Notes: a model not told the origin generated them from the letters alone. Shown: positions 8,442 through 17,952, numbered from the stretch's first letter. The stretch: DNA of 37,052 bases from an uncultured Romboutsia sp. (GCA_937880075.1 CALFLM010000067.1:1-37052), one strand, 5' to 3'. Numbers and translations are program-made.

Positions 8442-9518
8442 ATGAAAGTATTAATTTCTGGGTATTATGGTTTTTATAATATAGGAGATGAAGCCATACT
8501 CAAATCTATAATAGAGGCACTAAGAAACGAAGATCCTAATATTGACATAGTAGTACTATCAAATGACGTGGAATATACAAAAAGTACATATAAAGTAAAT
8601 GCTATTAATAGATGGAAATTAAATGATATATATAAAGAATTATTAAAATGTGATGGGCTTATAAGTGGAGGAGGAAGTTTATTTCAAGATGTGACAAGCT
8701 CACGATCAATACTTTATTATACTGGGATAATATGGCTTGCTAAACTTGCTAAAAAACCTATTTTTATTTATGCTCAAGGCGTAGGTCCTATAGAGAAAAA
8801 AAATAATAGAAAAATCGTAGGTAGATTTTTCAACAAAGTAGACTATATAACTATTAGAGATAAAGAATCAAAATTACTTCTTAATTCTATCGGAGTAAGA
8901 AAAGATATAGATTTAGTGCCGGACCCAGTTATGGGATTTAATATTGAAAACTATGAGTTTAAGCTTCCAAAATATTATATAAATGATGACTATATAACAG
9001 TTAGCATAAGAGACTGGAAAAAAAATAATAGCGAATTTCAAAAAAATATAGCTTTAACTTGTGATAAAATAGTTGAAAGTGGAATTAATGTAGTATTTGT
9101 ACCTATGCATGGAAAATATGATGAAACAATATCAAAACAAGTAGCTAATCTAATGATACATAATGCAACAGTACTTTCTAAAGATTTAACTATGGAAGAA
9201 AAAATGATGTATATAAAAGGATCTAAACTTATGATTGGAATGAGACTTCATGCACTTATATTTGCAGCAACTGTTTCAACTCCAATGATAGGTATATCTT
9301 ATGATCCTAAGATTGATTCATATTTAAATCTTATACAACAGCCATCAATAGGAAATGTAGATACCGCATGGAGTCCATTAGATCTAACAAATATGGCGTT
9401 GGATATAATATCTAATTATGAAATAGAAAAAATAATGCTAGAAAATAAAACATTTAAACTAAAATCATTAGCACCATATACAGCTAAAAAAGCGTTAGAG
9501 ACATTTAAGAGAAAATAG
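8442..9518 (+). CDS. csaB: Polysaccharide pyruvyl transferase CsaB
   Basis: CsaB adds a pyruvate ketal, from phosphoenolpyruvate, to ManNAc in secondary cell wall polymer; this modification is what SLH domains bind in Bacillus anthracis and Paenibacillus. The 358-residue protein shows the family blocks: an N-terminal SGYYGFYNIGDEAIL, GGGSLFQDVTS (76-86), YAQGVGPI, and GMRLH (266-270) followed by ISYDPKI. An ATG at 8430 is in frame but lies inside the ribosome binding site. I start at 8442, where GGAGG (8432-8436) is correctly spaced and the protein begins MKVLISGYYG, as the family does. Its presence beside three SLH proteins is strong functional context. The downstream flippase gene follows after 21 bases. 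Confidence 0.92.
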   Translation: MKVLISGYYGFYNIGDEAILKSIIEALRNEDPNIDIVVLSNDVEYTKSTYKVNAINRWKLNDIYKELLKCDGLISGGGSLFQDVTSSRSILYYTGIIWLAKLAKKPIFIYAQGVGPIEKKNNRKIVGRFFNKVDYITIRDKESKLLLNSIGVRKDIDLVPDPVMGFNIENYEFKLPKYYINDDYITVSIRDWKKNNSEFQKNIALTCDKIVESGINVVFVPMHGKYDETISKQVANLMIHNATVLSKDLTMEEKMMYIKGSKLMIGMRLHALIFAATVSTPMIGISYDPKIDSYLNLIQQPSIGNVDTAWSPLDLTNMALDIISNYEIEKIMLENKTFKLKSLAPYTAKKALETFKRK

Positions 9519-9539
9519 GAAATTAATAAGGAGAAAATT

Positions 9540-11078
9540 ATGAGTAAAGTAGCAAAGGCAGCAGTTGGCCTTATGATAGTTACCATACTATCGAAAATAA
9601 TAGGTTTTGCTAGGGAACAGGTACTATCATTTGTATACGGTGCAGGTATGTATACTGATATATATTTTGCAACGATGAATATACCAAATGTTATATTTGC
9701 AGCAATAGGTGCTGCATTATCTACAACATTTATTCCATTATATTGTGATATAAATGCGAATTTAGGAGAAAAAAAATCTTTAAAATTTACAAATAATATA
9801 TTAACTATTGTATTTATTATCTGTACACTAATTGCTATATTAGGCTTTATATTTACAGAACCATTGCTTAAAATATTTGCTTTTGGTTTTGAAGGGGAGA
9901 GACTTGAAATAGGAATCAAAGTTACAAGAATATTGATATTTAGTGTAATATTTATAGGAATTTCAAATGTACTGACTGCGTATTTACAAGTTAAGAATAA
10001 CTTTACCATACCGGGATTAATAAGTTTACCTCAAAATATAATTGTTATAATATCAATTATATTAAGTGCAAAGTATGGGCCTTATGTCTTGATTTGGGGA
10101 ACATTAATAGGTATATTAAGCCAAGTTATATTCCAGTTACCATTTGCATATAAAGCAGGATATAGATTAAATCTTCATATTGATTTAAAAGATAGTCATT
10201 TAAAGAAGATGCTTGTTTTAACAGGTCCTGTTTTTGTTGGTGTAGCAGTGAATCAAGTTAATATTATGGTAGATAAGAACTTAGCATCTTTATTGCCGGA
10301 AGGAAGTATATCAGCTTTAAACTTTGCAGATAAACTTAATAACTTCATATTAGCACTTTTTATTACGTCAATAGTAGCAGTAGTCTATCCTATGCTTTCA
10401 AAATTATCGCATGAAAATAATAAAGAAAAGTTTAGTGAGTATATTGTAAAGAGTTCAAATAGTATAATACTTTTAGTTATACCTATATCAATAGGTGCTA
10501 TTGTACTATCTAAACCTATAGTTAAATTACTTTTTGAAAGAGGGGCATTTGATGTGAGTGCTACATTAATGACTGCAAGTGCATTATCAATGTATTCAAT
10601 AGGATTAGTAGCATATGGACTTAGAGATATAATCAACAGAGTATTTTATTCTTTACAAGATACAAAGACACCTATGATAAATGGTGCAATAGCTATGGGG
10701 TTAAATATAGTTTTAAATATAATATTTGTGAAATTTATGGGGCATTCAGGACTTGCTTTAGCTACAAGTTTATCTGCTCTTATATGTACTTTCTTATTAT
10801 TTTATAGTTTAAGAAAAAAAATAGGGGACTTTGGTCAGGAAAAAATATTAATAACTGCTATAAAGTCACTTCTATCAGCAATTTTAATGGGTATATGTGT
10901 TATTTTTGTTCATAAATTTATTATAAATTATACGGGAGAGAGATTTATAGGACAAGTTATTTCTATATTTGGGTCAGTATTAGCAGGGGTAATAGTATAT
11001 GGAATATCTGTGATAATTCTTAAAATAGAAGAAGTATCTATGATATTTAATTTGTTAGTAAAAAAAATAAGAAGATAA
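9540..11078 (+). CDS. murJ: MurJ/MviN-family lipid-linked glycan flippase
   Basis: A 512-residue polytopic membrane protein of the MOP superfamily, MurJ type, with about 14 predicted membrane segments. The N-terminus has the family-typical SKIIGFAREQVLSFVYGAG, and the conserved LPEGSISALNFADKLN and RDIINRVFYSLQDTKTP blocks are present. MurJ moves lipid II across the membrane; here the gene sits inside the SCWP cassette between csaB and a polymerase, where a Wzx-type flippase would be expected. A role in flipping the undecaprenyl-linked SCWP repeat is therefore plausible but inferred. Whether the genome holds another murJ cannot be seen. AAGGAG at 9528-9533 supports the ATG. A terminator hairpin follows directly. 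Confidence 0.88.
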   Translation: MSKVAKAAVGLMIVTILSKIIGFAREQVLSFVYGAGMYTDIYFATMNIPNVIFAAIGAALSTTFIPLYCDINANLGEKKSLKFTNNILTIVFIICTLIAILGFIFTEPLLKIFAFGFEGERLEIGIKVTRILIFSVIFIGISNVLTAYLQVKNNFTIPGLISLPQNIIVIISIILSAKYGPYVLIWGTLIGILSQVIFQLPFAYKAGYRLNLHIDLKDSHLKKMLVLTGPVFVGVAVNQVNIMVDKNLASLLPEGSISALNFADKLNNFILALFITSIVAVVYPMLSKLSHENNKEKFSEYIVKSSNSIILLVIPISIGAIVLSKPIVKLLFERGAFDVSATLMTASALSMYSIGLVAYGLRDIINRVFYSLQDTKTPMINGAIAMGLNIVLNIIFVKFMGHSGLALATSLSALICTFLLFYSLRKKIGDFGQEKILITAIKSLLSAILMGICVIFVHKFIINYTGERFIGQVISIFGSVLAGVIVYGISVIILKIEEVSMIFNLLVKKIRR

Positions 11079-11120
11079 AAACATAGACCTGCTAATAGAT
11101 ATTAGTGGGTCTATGTTTTA
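11077..11120 (+). terminator. Terminator after murJ
   Basis: 19-bp stem with two G-U pairs (11077-11096 with 11101-11119), core ACATAGACC / GGGTCTATGT, 4-nt loop, T-run at the end. It overlaps the last bases of the murJ stop. Confidence 0.85.
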
Positions 11121-11241
11121 GTGTATAAAAAAAAATACATTTATGGTACAATTATTTTGTATGCTATAAATTAATATGGATGATAAAATACAATTTATTA
11201 TAAATATATACAAAAAATATAAATTATTTAAGGAGGAAAAA

Positions 11242-12681
11242 ATGTCAAATATTTTAGAAAAAAAGTTTATTTATTTATTTATTATTTTACAACCAATACT
11301 AGATTTGTTGACATCTTTTATGAGTAGAAATATGGACTTACCTTTAACAATAGGTATAGTAGCCAGAAGTCTATTTATGGTATATATGTTTATGTATGCA
11401 TTATTTGTTTATAGACCACAAGGGAGAATTTATAAATACTCTAGATGGATACTAGTAGGTATAGGTGTATATATAATTACTTTTTTAGGGTATACACTGT
11501 TAAGTAAAGACACATCTATAATTACAGAAATAAAAGGTGTCATAAAACTATTTTATTTCCCTATAGTATTAACTGGATTATTTATAATTAATGAAAAAGA
11601 TAGGTTAGAGATTTCAAATAACTTTTTGATGTATTTATTATTAGGTTATACAGGAGTAATATTTATTGCAACAATAACAGGAACTTACTTTAGAAGCTAC
11701 AATGAATATTTATATGGTTTGGGGACAGTAGGATGGTTCTTTGCGGCAAATGAAATTGGATCTATAATTGCTATACTTACACCATTTACAATAATTAATA
11801 TTATAGAAAATAAGCTTAACATAGTTAATATTATATCTATAATATTGTGTATTTTATCCTCTTTATATATGGGTACAAAAGTTCCTTTTATAGGGTTTAT
11901 AGGTACTTTAGGTATATTAATGGTATATACAATATTTACATATATATTCACAAGAATAAAAAAAATATCGACTTCATTAAATTATAAGAAGATAAGTGTG
12001 TGTGTAATTACAATAGGTATTGTATTTTGTGGGTTATTTTATAAATCACCTGTATATAAGAATTTGATGTTTAACTATGGACATATTGTACACAAAATTG
12101 TCAAATTTATAGAAGGACCAAAAGATAAAAATCCTGCTACTAAGCCTATGAATCCAAATGAAGAAATCGTAGTAGTAGAACCAGATGAAAAAGAACCAGA
12201 AATCAATATGCATATAAATCAAGATGACTTAGTAGGTTCATTGTTAAGTAACAGAACTGCAGTTGCTGAAAAAATTAAAAATATATATAAGAAGTCATCT
12301 ATAGTTGAAAAATTAATAGGACTTGGTCACGTAATAGAGATAGAACCAGGAGTATCTACAGATAAAACTATAGAAATGGATCAATTAGATATATTTTATA
12401 GACATGGTATAGTAGGTACAATATTATACTTTGGACAGTTAATAATGTTGATGGGGATTATAATAAAATCATTGTTTAGAAATTCGAGATACTTATTAGA
12501 TTTAGATGTTACAACTTGTATTATATCTATATTATTAGGTATAGCAATAGCTTTCTCATCAGGACATGTTTTAACTGCTCCTGCAGTAAGTATTTTTATA
12601 ATACTTTCAATAATAAAACTATACAATAAAGTGGTAGAAGGGAATTGGTATGAAAATTTCGATAATAATGCCGACGTATAA
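11242..12681 (+). CDS. O-antigen ligase/polymerase-like membrane protein (copy 1)
   Basis: A 479-residue multi-spanning membrane protein with about 10-12 hydrophobic segments and one large outside loop (roughly residues 290-370) that is acidic and proline-rich (EPDEKEPE). The layout matches the O-antigen ligase/Wzy polymerase group, which joins undecaprenyl-linked repeat units on the outer face. Motifs shared with copy 2 at 14572 include LQPILDLLTS, VGWFFAANEIGSIIA, GTKVPF, a LDIFYRHGI block and a SSGHVLTAPAV block near the C-terminus. The reading frame extends back to 11176, but AGGAGG at 11231-11236 fixes the start at 11242. The end overlaps the next gene by 32 bases, indicating co-transcription. 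Polymerase versus ligase cannot be decided from sequence. Confidence 0.75.
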   Translation: MSNILEKKFIYLFIILQPILDLLTSFMSRNMDLPLTIGIVARSLFMVYMFMYALFVYRPQGRIYKYSRWILVGIGVYIITFLGYTLLSKDTSIITEIKGVIKLFYFPIVLTGLFIINEKDRLEISNNFLMYLLLGYTGVIFIATITGTYFRSYNEYLYGLGTVGWFFAANEIGSIIAILTPFTIINIIENKLNIVNIISIILCILSSLYMGTKVPFIGFIGTLGILMVYTIFTYIFTRIKKISTSLNYKKISVCVITIGIVFCGLFYKSPVYKNLMFNYGHIVHKIVKFIEGPKDKNPATKPMNPNEEIVVVEPDEKEPEINMHINQDDLVGSLLSNRTAVAEKIKNIYKKSSIVEKLIGLGHVIEIEPGVSTDKTIEMDQLDIFYRHGIVGTILYFGQLIMLMGIIIKSLFRNSRYLLDLDVTTCIISILLGIAIAFSSGHVLTAPAVSIFIILSIIKLYNKVVEGNWYENFDNNADV

Positions 12682-13828
12682 TGATAGTAGCACTATAATA
12701 GATACGATTGATAGTGTTGCTAATCAAAGTTACAATAATTGGCAACTGATTATTATGAATGATGGTTCTACAGATAATGTAGAAGATATAATAAAACAAT
12801 ATAGAAATAATAGTATTCATAAGGAAAAAATAGAATACTATAGCCAGAAGAATCAAGATCAATTAAATGCTATAAGGAACTGTATAGATTATATTAAGGG
12901 TGAATTTGTTTATATACTTCACTCTGATGATTTATTACCAGATGATAATTTCTTTATGCGATTAGTAGAAAAAGTAAAAGCAAATCCAGATACTAAAGTA
13001 TTTATAGGCAATTTAATTACTATTGATGAAAATAACAATATAACTGGAAAATTAGAAGTATTAAAGTACTCTAAAGATAAAAAGATACCACCCACTTTAA
13101 TGCTATGGTTAGGTAGAAATTTATATGTAGATGTAATATTTGCTAAAAAGGAAACCTTTATTACGGAGATTTATAATTCTTATTTAACATGGAATATGCC
13201 GTTTTGGATAAATTTATCAGAAAAAGCTGATATGCTCGATGTAAAAAGTGTAGATTTTCCGATGCTAAAATATAGACTTCATAGTGGAAACTATATAAAT
13301 AACGAAATTGGAAAATTAAATGTAATAAATGGTGAATTAAGAACTGTAACTAGACTTATGGAATTTTATAATATACCTATGTATAAGACACAATTTTATA
13401 TATATAGAATTTTTAGCAAATTAAAATTAGCATCTAATTTCTCTCCATTATACTTCAATAGAGAAGAAAAAAATAAAGGAGCTATAGTAGAATTTGTTAT
13501 ACAAAAAAGATTTGGAAATGAATATGATAAAAATATATTTCTTAAGGGACTGGTAGAATTTTATAAATCTGATGTAAGTAGAAAAATATATATAGAAGAT
13601 ATTGACAAAAATGAATTTATATATAAAGGAAAAGATATGAGATTGTTCAATAATAGATTACTAAACAATGAGTTATCAAAGCTTTATTTATATATAATCA
13701 ACGAAATGAAAATAGGATTTAACGAAATAGTGGTTAATAATAAAGATGATATTTATAAGGTTATTGATATAACTAAGTTCTTATGTTTATATCCATATGT
13801 AAAAGTATCATTAAAAAATAATATTTAG
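12650..13828 (+). CDS. Family 2 glycosyltransferase
   Basis: A 392-residue cytoplasmic glycosyltransferase with a GT-A fold N-terminal domain (about 1-220): start KISIIMPTYNDSSTI, NDGSTDN, and the acidic metal-binding block HSDD at 91-94 in place of the usual DXD. It would add a sugar to the lipid-linked SCWP repeat unit. The C-terminal 170 residues are Lys/Asn/Tyr-rich and I recognise no domain there. The gene starts inside the 3' end of the polymerase gene (32-base overlap) and is followed after 10 bases by another glycosyltransferase, so it is part of a tight operon. Donor and acceptor are unknown. Confidence 0.85.
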   Translation: MKISIIMPTYNDSSTIIDTIDSVANQSYNNWQLIIMNDGSTDNVEDIIKQYRNNSIHKEKIEYYSQKNQDQLNAIRNCIDYIKGEFVYILHSDDLLPDDNFFMRLVEKVKANPDTKVFIGNLITIDENNNITGKLEVLKYSKDKKIPPTLMLWLGRNLYVDVIFAKKETFITEIYNSYLTWNMPFWINLSEKADMLDVKSVDFPMLKYRLHSGNYINNEIGKLNVINGELRTVTRLMEFYNIPMYKTQFYIYRIFSKLKLASNFSPLYFNREEKNKGAIVEFVIQKRFGNEYDKNIFLKGLVEFYKSDVSRKIYIEDIDKNEFIYKGKDMRLFNNRLLNNELSKLYLYIINEMKIGFNEIVVNNKDDIYKVIDITKFLCLYPYVKVSLKNNI

Positions 13829-13838
13829 AGGTGAAAAT

Positions 13839-14552
13839 ATGGCAATACCTAAGATAATACATTATGTTTGGGTTGGAAATAATGAAAAATCTAAAGATAT
13901 AAAAAGATGTATGGAAACTTGGAAAAAGCATCTAAAAGATTATGAAATTATAGAATGGAATGAGAAAAATTTTGATATAGATTCTAATAAATTTGTAAAA
14001 GAGGCTTATGAAGCTAAAAAATGGGCTTATGTTAGTGATTATATAAGAGCTTATGCTATATATAACTATGGCGGGATATATTTAGATACAGATGTATTAG
14101 TTGTTGATAATTTAGACTCATTATTAGATAATAGAGCATTTGTAGGATATGAAAATCCACAATATCCATTTACTGCTGTATTTGGAGCAGAAAAAAATCA
14201 TCCGTTTATAAAAGATATGTTAGATTACTATGATAATAAATCCTTTGAATTTGATAAGAACAATCAGTACGATAAAGTAAATACAAAGACGGTATCAGAT
14301 ATACTTATAGAAGACTATGATTGCAAGATAGGAAACCAAGAGCAAATGCTAAGGGAAGGGATAAAAGTATACAAAGATGATGTTCTTTGTAATCCATCTG
14401 TAAATTCAAAAACAATACATATATTTACTGGAACATGGCTAGAAGGAAATAGTAATTTTGTAAGAAATATAAATAAATTTATAAAACTAAGGCTTACTAA
14501 TAAGTCTAGGTTAAAATTATATTCATATTATCGAAATATAAAATCTAAATAG
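13839..14552 (+). CDS. GT32-type glycosyltransferase (DXD sugar-binding, OCH1-like)
   Basis: A 237-residue glycosyltransferase. It begins IPKIIHYVWVG, the family-typical opening, and contains WAYVSDYIRAYAIYNYGGIY followed by LDTDV, with the DXD metal/nucleotide-sugar motif at 83-85. It belongs to the group containing yeast OCH1 and many bacterial capsule or mannosyl transferases, often found in O-antigen and capsule clusters. GAGGTG supports the ATG. It lies 10 bases after the GT2 gene and 19 before the second polymerase-like gene. The sugar it transfers cannot be assigned. Confidence 0.85.
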   Translation: MAIPKIIHYVWVGNNEKSKDIKRCMETWKKHLKDYEIIEWNEKNFDIDSNKFVKEAYEAKKWAYVSDYIRAYAIYNYGGIYLDTDVLVVDNLDSLLDNRAFVGYENPQYPFTAVFGAEKNHPFIKDMLDYYDNKSFEFDKNNQYDKVNTKTVSDILIEDYDCKIGNQEQMLREGIKVYKDDVLCNPSVNSKTIHIFTGTWLEGNSNFVRNINKFIKLRLTNKSRLKLYSYYRNIKSK

Positions 14553-14571
14553 TTTAATTAAGGAGATTAAT

Positions 14572-16017
14572 ATGAATTTTTTATTGAGTTCAAATTTAAT
14601 AGTTGGTTTTATACTGATACAGCCAATCTTAGATTTATTAACTTCACTTGCGATTAGGAATATGGAACTACCTATAACATTAGGTCTAGTAGTAAGAAGT
14701 TTATTCATGGCGTATTTATGTATTTATGTATTAGTTACTAAATCTAATAATAATAAATTAATAAAGTATTCAAAGATATCTTTAAGTATGATATTAATTT
14801 ATATAACATTTTTTTTAGTATTTACTATATTTAATAAGGATAGAAGTTTGATTTTAATTGAAGTAAAAGGAATAATAAAATCTTTTTACTTTCCAATAGT
14901 TTTATGTGGATTGTTTGTCTATAATCAAAAAGATAAAATTAATATATCTAATAAGTTGTTAGTTTTAACATTAATGATATATACATCAATAATATTTATA
15001 GCAACTGTAACAAATACATACTTTAATAGCTATAACAGTAATGGATATGGTTCGGTAGGATGGTTCTATGCAGCTAACGAAATAGGATCAATAATTGCAA
15101 TATTAATTCCTTTTACTATTTCTAGTTTAGTAAATGATACAGATAGATTGTTAAACATCTTGGCATGCGCAATATGTATAGCAAGTACAATGTTTTTAGG
15201 AACTAAAGTACCATTTTTAGCTTTGGGTGGAACTACAGTACTTATAATAATTTACTATATAATCCTTAATATATATAATAAATTTAGTTCTTATTATAAA
15301 AGAGATTTTAATCTGAAAAGAATAATATTAATGATGTCTACAATATTAATATCTATGATATTAATATTCCCGTTTTCTCCGTTATATAAAAATATACAAC
15401 GTAATTATGGAGATATTATACAAAGAATAGTGAATAATATAAGCCATAATAAAGGAGCCCAAAATACTCAAATAGAAGATAAAGATAACTTAGAGCCTGT
15501 TAGCAAAGATGAAATAGTAACAGCTGTTTTAAGCAAAAGAACTATATATGCAGATATTATTAAACAAAAATTTAATCATAGTAGTTTAAGAGAGAAACTA
15601 TTTGGCATTGGTTATAACGTTGAGATTAAAGATGAGATTTATACAAAAAAGACAATAGATTCTAAACAATTAGAATTATTACAAAAACTTGGTTTTATAG
15701 TTGAAATAAATGACGAGGTATATACACAAAAAACTATAGAACTAGATCAATTAGATATTTTATATAGACATGGGATATTAGGGTTTATTGTTTACTTTGC
15801 TCAATTTTTAGTAATTATTTTACTTATAGCTAAGCAAATAATTTTTAAAAGAAAATACTTATTAAATTTAGACATAGTTATATGTATTATAGATATAGTA
15901 TTGGCACTAGGAATAGCATTCACAGCAGGACATATATTAACTGCACCGGCTGTAGGTTTCTTTTTGATAACATCAATAATAAAACTGTATAATGAGATAT
16001 TCAATAAAGTAGTATAA
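14572..16017 (+). CDS. O-antigen ligase/polymerase-like membrane protein (copy 2, with internal duplication)
   Basis: A 481-residue polytopic membrane protein clearly paralogous to the product at 11242: shared IQPILDLLTS, VGWFYAANEIGSIIA, GTKVPF, LDILYRHGI and a TAGHILTAPAV block near the C-terminus. The large outer loop holds a tandem duplication of 27 residues (bases 15619-15699 and 15700-15780). The units begin VEIKDEIYTKKTI and VEINDEVYTQKTI; copy 1 has the element only once (VIEIEPGV, then KTIEMDQLD). It probably acts as polymerase or ligase for the wall polymer. Two such proteins in one cassette could mean one polymerises and the other transfers, or that two polymers are made. RBS AAGGAG precedes the ATG. 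Confidence 0.75.
   Translation: MNFLLSSNLIVGFILIQPILDLLTSLAIRNMELPITLGLVVRSLFMAYLCIYVLVTKSNNNKLIKYSKISLSMILIYITFFLVFTIFNKDRSLILIEVKGIIKSFYFPIVLCGLFVYNQKDKINISNKLLVLTLMIYTSIIFIATVTNTYFNSYNSNGYGSVGWFYAANEIGSIIAILIPFTISSLVNDTDRLLNILACAICIASTMFLGTKVPFLALGGTTVLIIIYYIILNIYNKFSSYYKRDFNLKRIILMMSTILISMILIFPFSPLYKNIQRNYGDIIQRIVNNISHNKGAQNTQIEDKDNLEPVSKDEIVTAVLSKRTIYADIIKQKFNHSSLREKLFGIGYNVEIKDEIYTKKTIDSKQLELLQKLGFIVEINDEVYTQKTIELDQLDILYRHGILGFIVYFAQFLVIILLIAKQIIFKRKYLLNLDIVICIIDIVLALGIAFTAGHILTAPAVGFFLITSIIKLYNEIFNKVV
15619..15780 (+). repeat. In-frame 81-bp tandem duplication inside polymerase-like gene
   Basis: Two adjacent 81-base units (15619-15699, 15700-15780) encode related 27-residue segments with the pattern VEI.DE.YT.KTI....QL..L. 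They are diverged at the DNA level, so the duplication is not recent. The paralogue at 11242 carries one unit. Confidence 0.75.
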
Positions 16018-16047
16018 ATAATAAAAGGATGAATTGAGGTGTTTGTT

Positions 16048-17199
16048 TTGTGTAAAGTTACAATACTTGCACTGCACTTAGGATATGGTGGAGTTGAAAA
16101 AGCAATATCATCGCTTAGCAATATTTTAATTGATAAATATGATGTAGAAATTATATCAGTTTATAAATTATATGATAAGCCAGCTTTTTATATTGATGAT
16201 AGAGTTAAAATAAAATATCTATTAGATACTGAATTATCACCAAATAAAAAAGAACTTAAAGATGCTATAAAATCTAAAAATCCGATTAAGATTTTAAGTG
16301 AAGGTCTAAAAAGTGTGAAAATATTAAAACTTAAATCTTCTAAAATGATTGATGCAATAAAAAATATTGATTCAGGTATTGTTATATCAACTAGAATAGA
16401 ACATAACAAACTGTTATCGAAATATGGAAATAAGAATTTAATAACTATAGCTCAGGAGCATACTTATCATAATGAAAATGAAAAATATATAAAAGATTTA
16501 GTTGAGTCGTGTGAAAATATAGATTACTTTATGCCGGTATCACAAATGCTAACGGATTTTTATAAGAAATATTTTGAAGGTACAAAAACTAAATGTGTAT
16601 TTATACCTCATAGCTTAGACCATATTCCAAGCGAGGTATCATCATTAGAAAGTAAAAAAATAATTTCGATTGGAAGATTATCTCCGGAAAAAGGATTTGA
16701 TGATTTATTAGATGTATTCAAAATAGTAAATAATCAAAAGAAAGATTGGAAACTAGATATAATTGGAGATGGAGTATTGAAGGATCACTTGATTAATAAA
16801 ATTATGGAGTATTCATTGCAAGATAATGTAATACTACACGGATATAAAGATAAAGAATTTATAAATAAACAATTATCAAGTTCCTCTATATACGTTATGC
16901 CATCCCATGAAGAATCATTTGGATTAGTATTAATAGAAGCACAATCTTTTGCATTACCATGTATAGCATTTGATAGTGCAAAAGGTGCTTGTGAGATTAT
17001 AGAGGATAAAGTAAATGGGTATTTAATAAAAGATAGGTCTAAAAAAGATATGGCTAATAAAATTATTAAACTTATAGATGATATAGAAGTAAGAAGAAAT
17101 ATGGGAATACAAAGTAGAGAAAATTCATATAAGTACTCTAAAACTAATATATCATATATGTGGTTTGAGTTTTTAGAATCTATATCTAGTAAGCAATAG
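16048..17199 (+). CDS. Family 4 glycosyltransferase
   Basis: A 383-residue GT-B fold glycosyltransferase. The N-terminal domain shows LHLGYGGVEKAI (the glycine loop) and the C-terminal domain ISIGRLSPEKGFDDLL, HGYKDKEF, and SHEESFGLVLIEAQSF with the E-x7-E type motif of GT4 enzymes. Such retaining enzymes add hexoses or HexNAc to lipid-linked glycans in the cytoplasm. I prefer TTG at 16048, six bases after GAGGTG (16036-16041); GTG at 16039 is in frame but overlaps that ribosome binding site. It is part of the SCWP operon, 30 bases after the polymerase-like gene and 8 before tagA. Confidence 0.83.
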   Translation: MCKVTILALHLGYGGVEKAISSLSNILIDKYDVEIISVYKLYDKPAFYIDDRVKIKYLLDTELSPNKKELKDAIKSKNPIKILSEGLKSVKILKLKSSKMIDAIKNIDSGIVISTRIEHNKLLSKYGNKNLITIAQEHTYHNENEKYIKDLVESCENIDYFMPVSQMLTDFYKKYFEGTKTKCVFIPHSLDHIPSEVSSLESKKIISIGRLSPEKGFDDLLDVFKIVNNQKKDWKLDIIGDGVLKDHLINKIMEYSLQDNVILHGYKDKEFINKQLSSSSIYVMPSHEESFGLVLIEAQSFALPCIAFDSAKGACEIIEDKVNGYLIKDRSKKDMANKIIKLIDDIEVRRNMGIQSRENSYKYSKTNISYMWFEFLESISSKQ

Positions 17200-17207
17200 G
17201 TGATAGG

Positions 17208-17933
17208 ATGATTAATTATATAAAAAAAACATATAGAGGAAATAAAGAATCTTTTTTTAAAATTTTAGAAAATAACTTAGTAAACAATAAGAAAATGTTT
17301 ATAGTAACTGCTAATCCTGAAACTTTTATGAAGGCAGATTCTATAAGTGAATTTGATAAAGCTTTAATGAAAACAGATACTACAATAGTCCCTGATGGAA
17401 TAGGTGTAGTTAAAGCAGCAAATTATATAGGAATAAATGAAATAAATGAAAGAATTACAGGTGTAGATATAAGTTATAAATTATTAGAACTTGCTAATAA
17501 ATATAGTAAATCAATATATCTTTTAGGTGCTAGTAAGGATGTTATTGAATTAACTGTTAAAAATATAAATAGAGAATATCCTAAAGCTAATATACTGGGG
17601 TATTCAGATGGATATGTAGATGATAAAGATTATGTATTTAAAACAATAAAGAATATATCTCCTGATATTATACTAGTTGCATTAGGTGTTCCAAAACAAG
17701 AATTACTTATAGCTAAACATTATGATAGTTTTTCAAAGGGAATATTCGTAGGTGTTGGAGGAACATTTGATGTTATAAGCGGAACTAAAAAAAGAGCTCC
17801 TCAAATTATACAAAAGCTAAATATTGAATGGCTTTATAGAATAATTGGTAATAAAGAGAGAATAAAGAGATTTTATGATAGTAATGTAAAGTTTATTTTT
17901 AAGTTAAGAAAATTATCAAAAGAAGAAAAATAA
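17208..17933 (+). CDS. tagA: WecG/TagA/CpsF-family ManNAc transferase
   Basis: A 241-residue GT26 enzyme. In teichoic acid synthesis TagA moves ManNAc from UDP-ManNAc to GlcNAc-diphospho-undecaprenol, forming the linkage disaccharide. Family blocks seen are VTANPETFMKA, PDGIGVVKAA, ERITGVDI, YLLGASKDV, LVALGVPKQE, FVGVGGTFDVISG with KKRAP, and the basic tail ending in IIGNKERIKRF. The next gene makes UDP-ManNAc, its donor, 19 bases downstream, which strongly supports the specificity. In the SCWP context ManNAc is also the residue that CsaB pyruvylates. The symbol is by family; the acceptor here is inferred. Confidence 0.88.
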   Translation: MINYIKKTYRGNKESFFKILENNLVNNKKMFIVTANPETFMKADSISEFDKALMKTDTTIVPDGIGVVKAANYIGINEINERITGVDISYKLLELANKYSKSIYLLGASKDVIELTVKNINREYPKANILGYSDGYVDDKDYVFKTIKNISPDIILVALGVPKQELLIAKHYDSFSKGIFVGVGGTFDVISGTKKRAPQIIQKLNIEWLYRIIGNKERIKRFYDSNVKFIFKLRKLSKEEK

Positions 17934-17952
17934 AGGTAGGAAGTGTGACAAC

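Noticed and set aside
9416..10009. Long minus-strand open frame (about 197 codons)
   Set aside because: It lies opposite csaB and murJ, whose family motifs are clear; the translation is hydrophobic shadow sequence with no motif and no ribosome binding site.
11176..11241. N-terminal extension of the first polymerase-like protein
   Set aside because: Charged, non-family residues precede a strong AGGAGG at 11231-11236; the paralogue starts at the equivalent of 11242.
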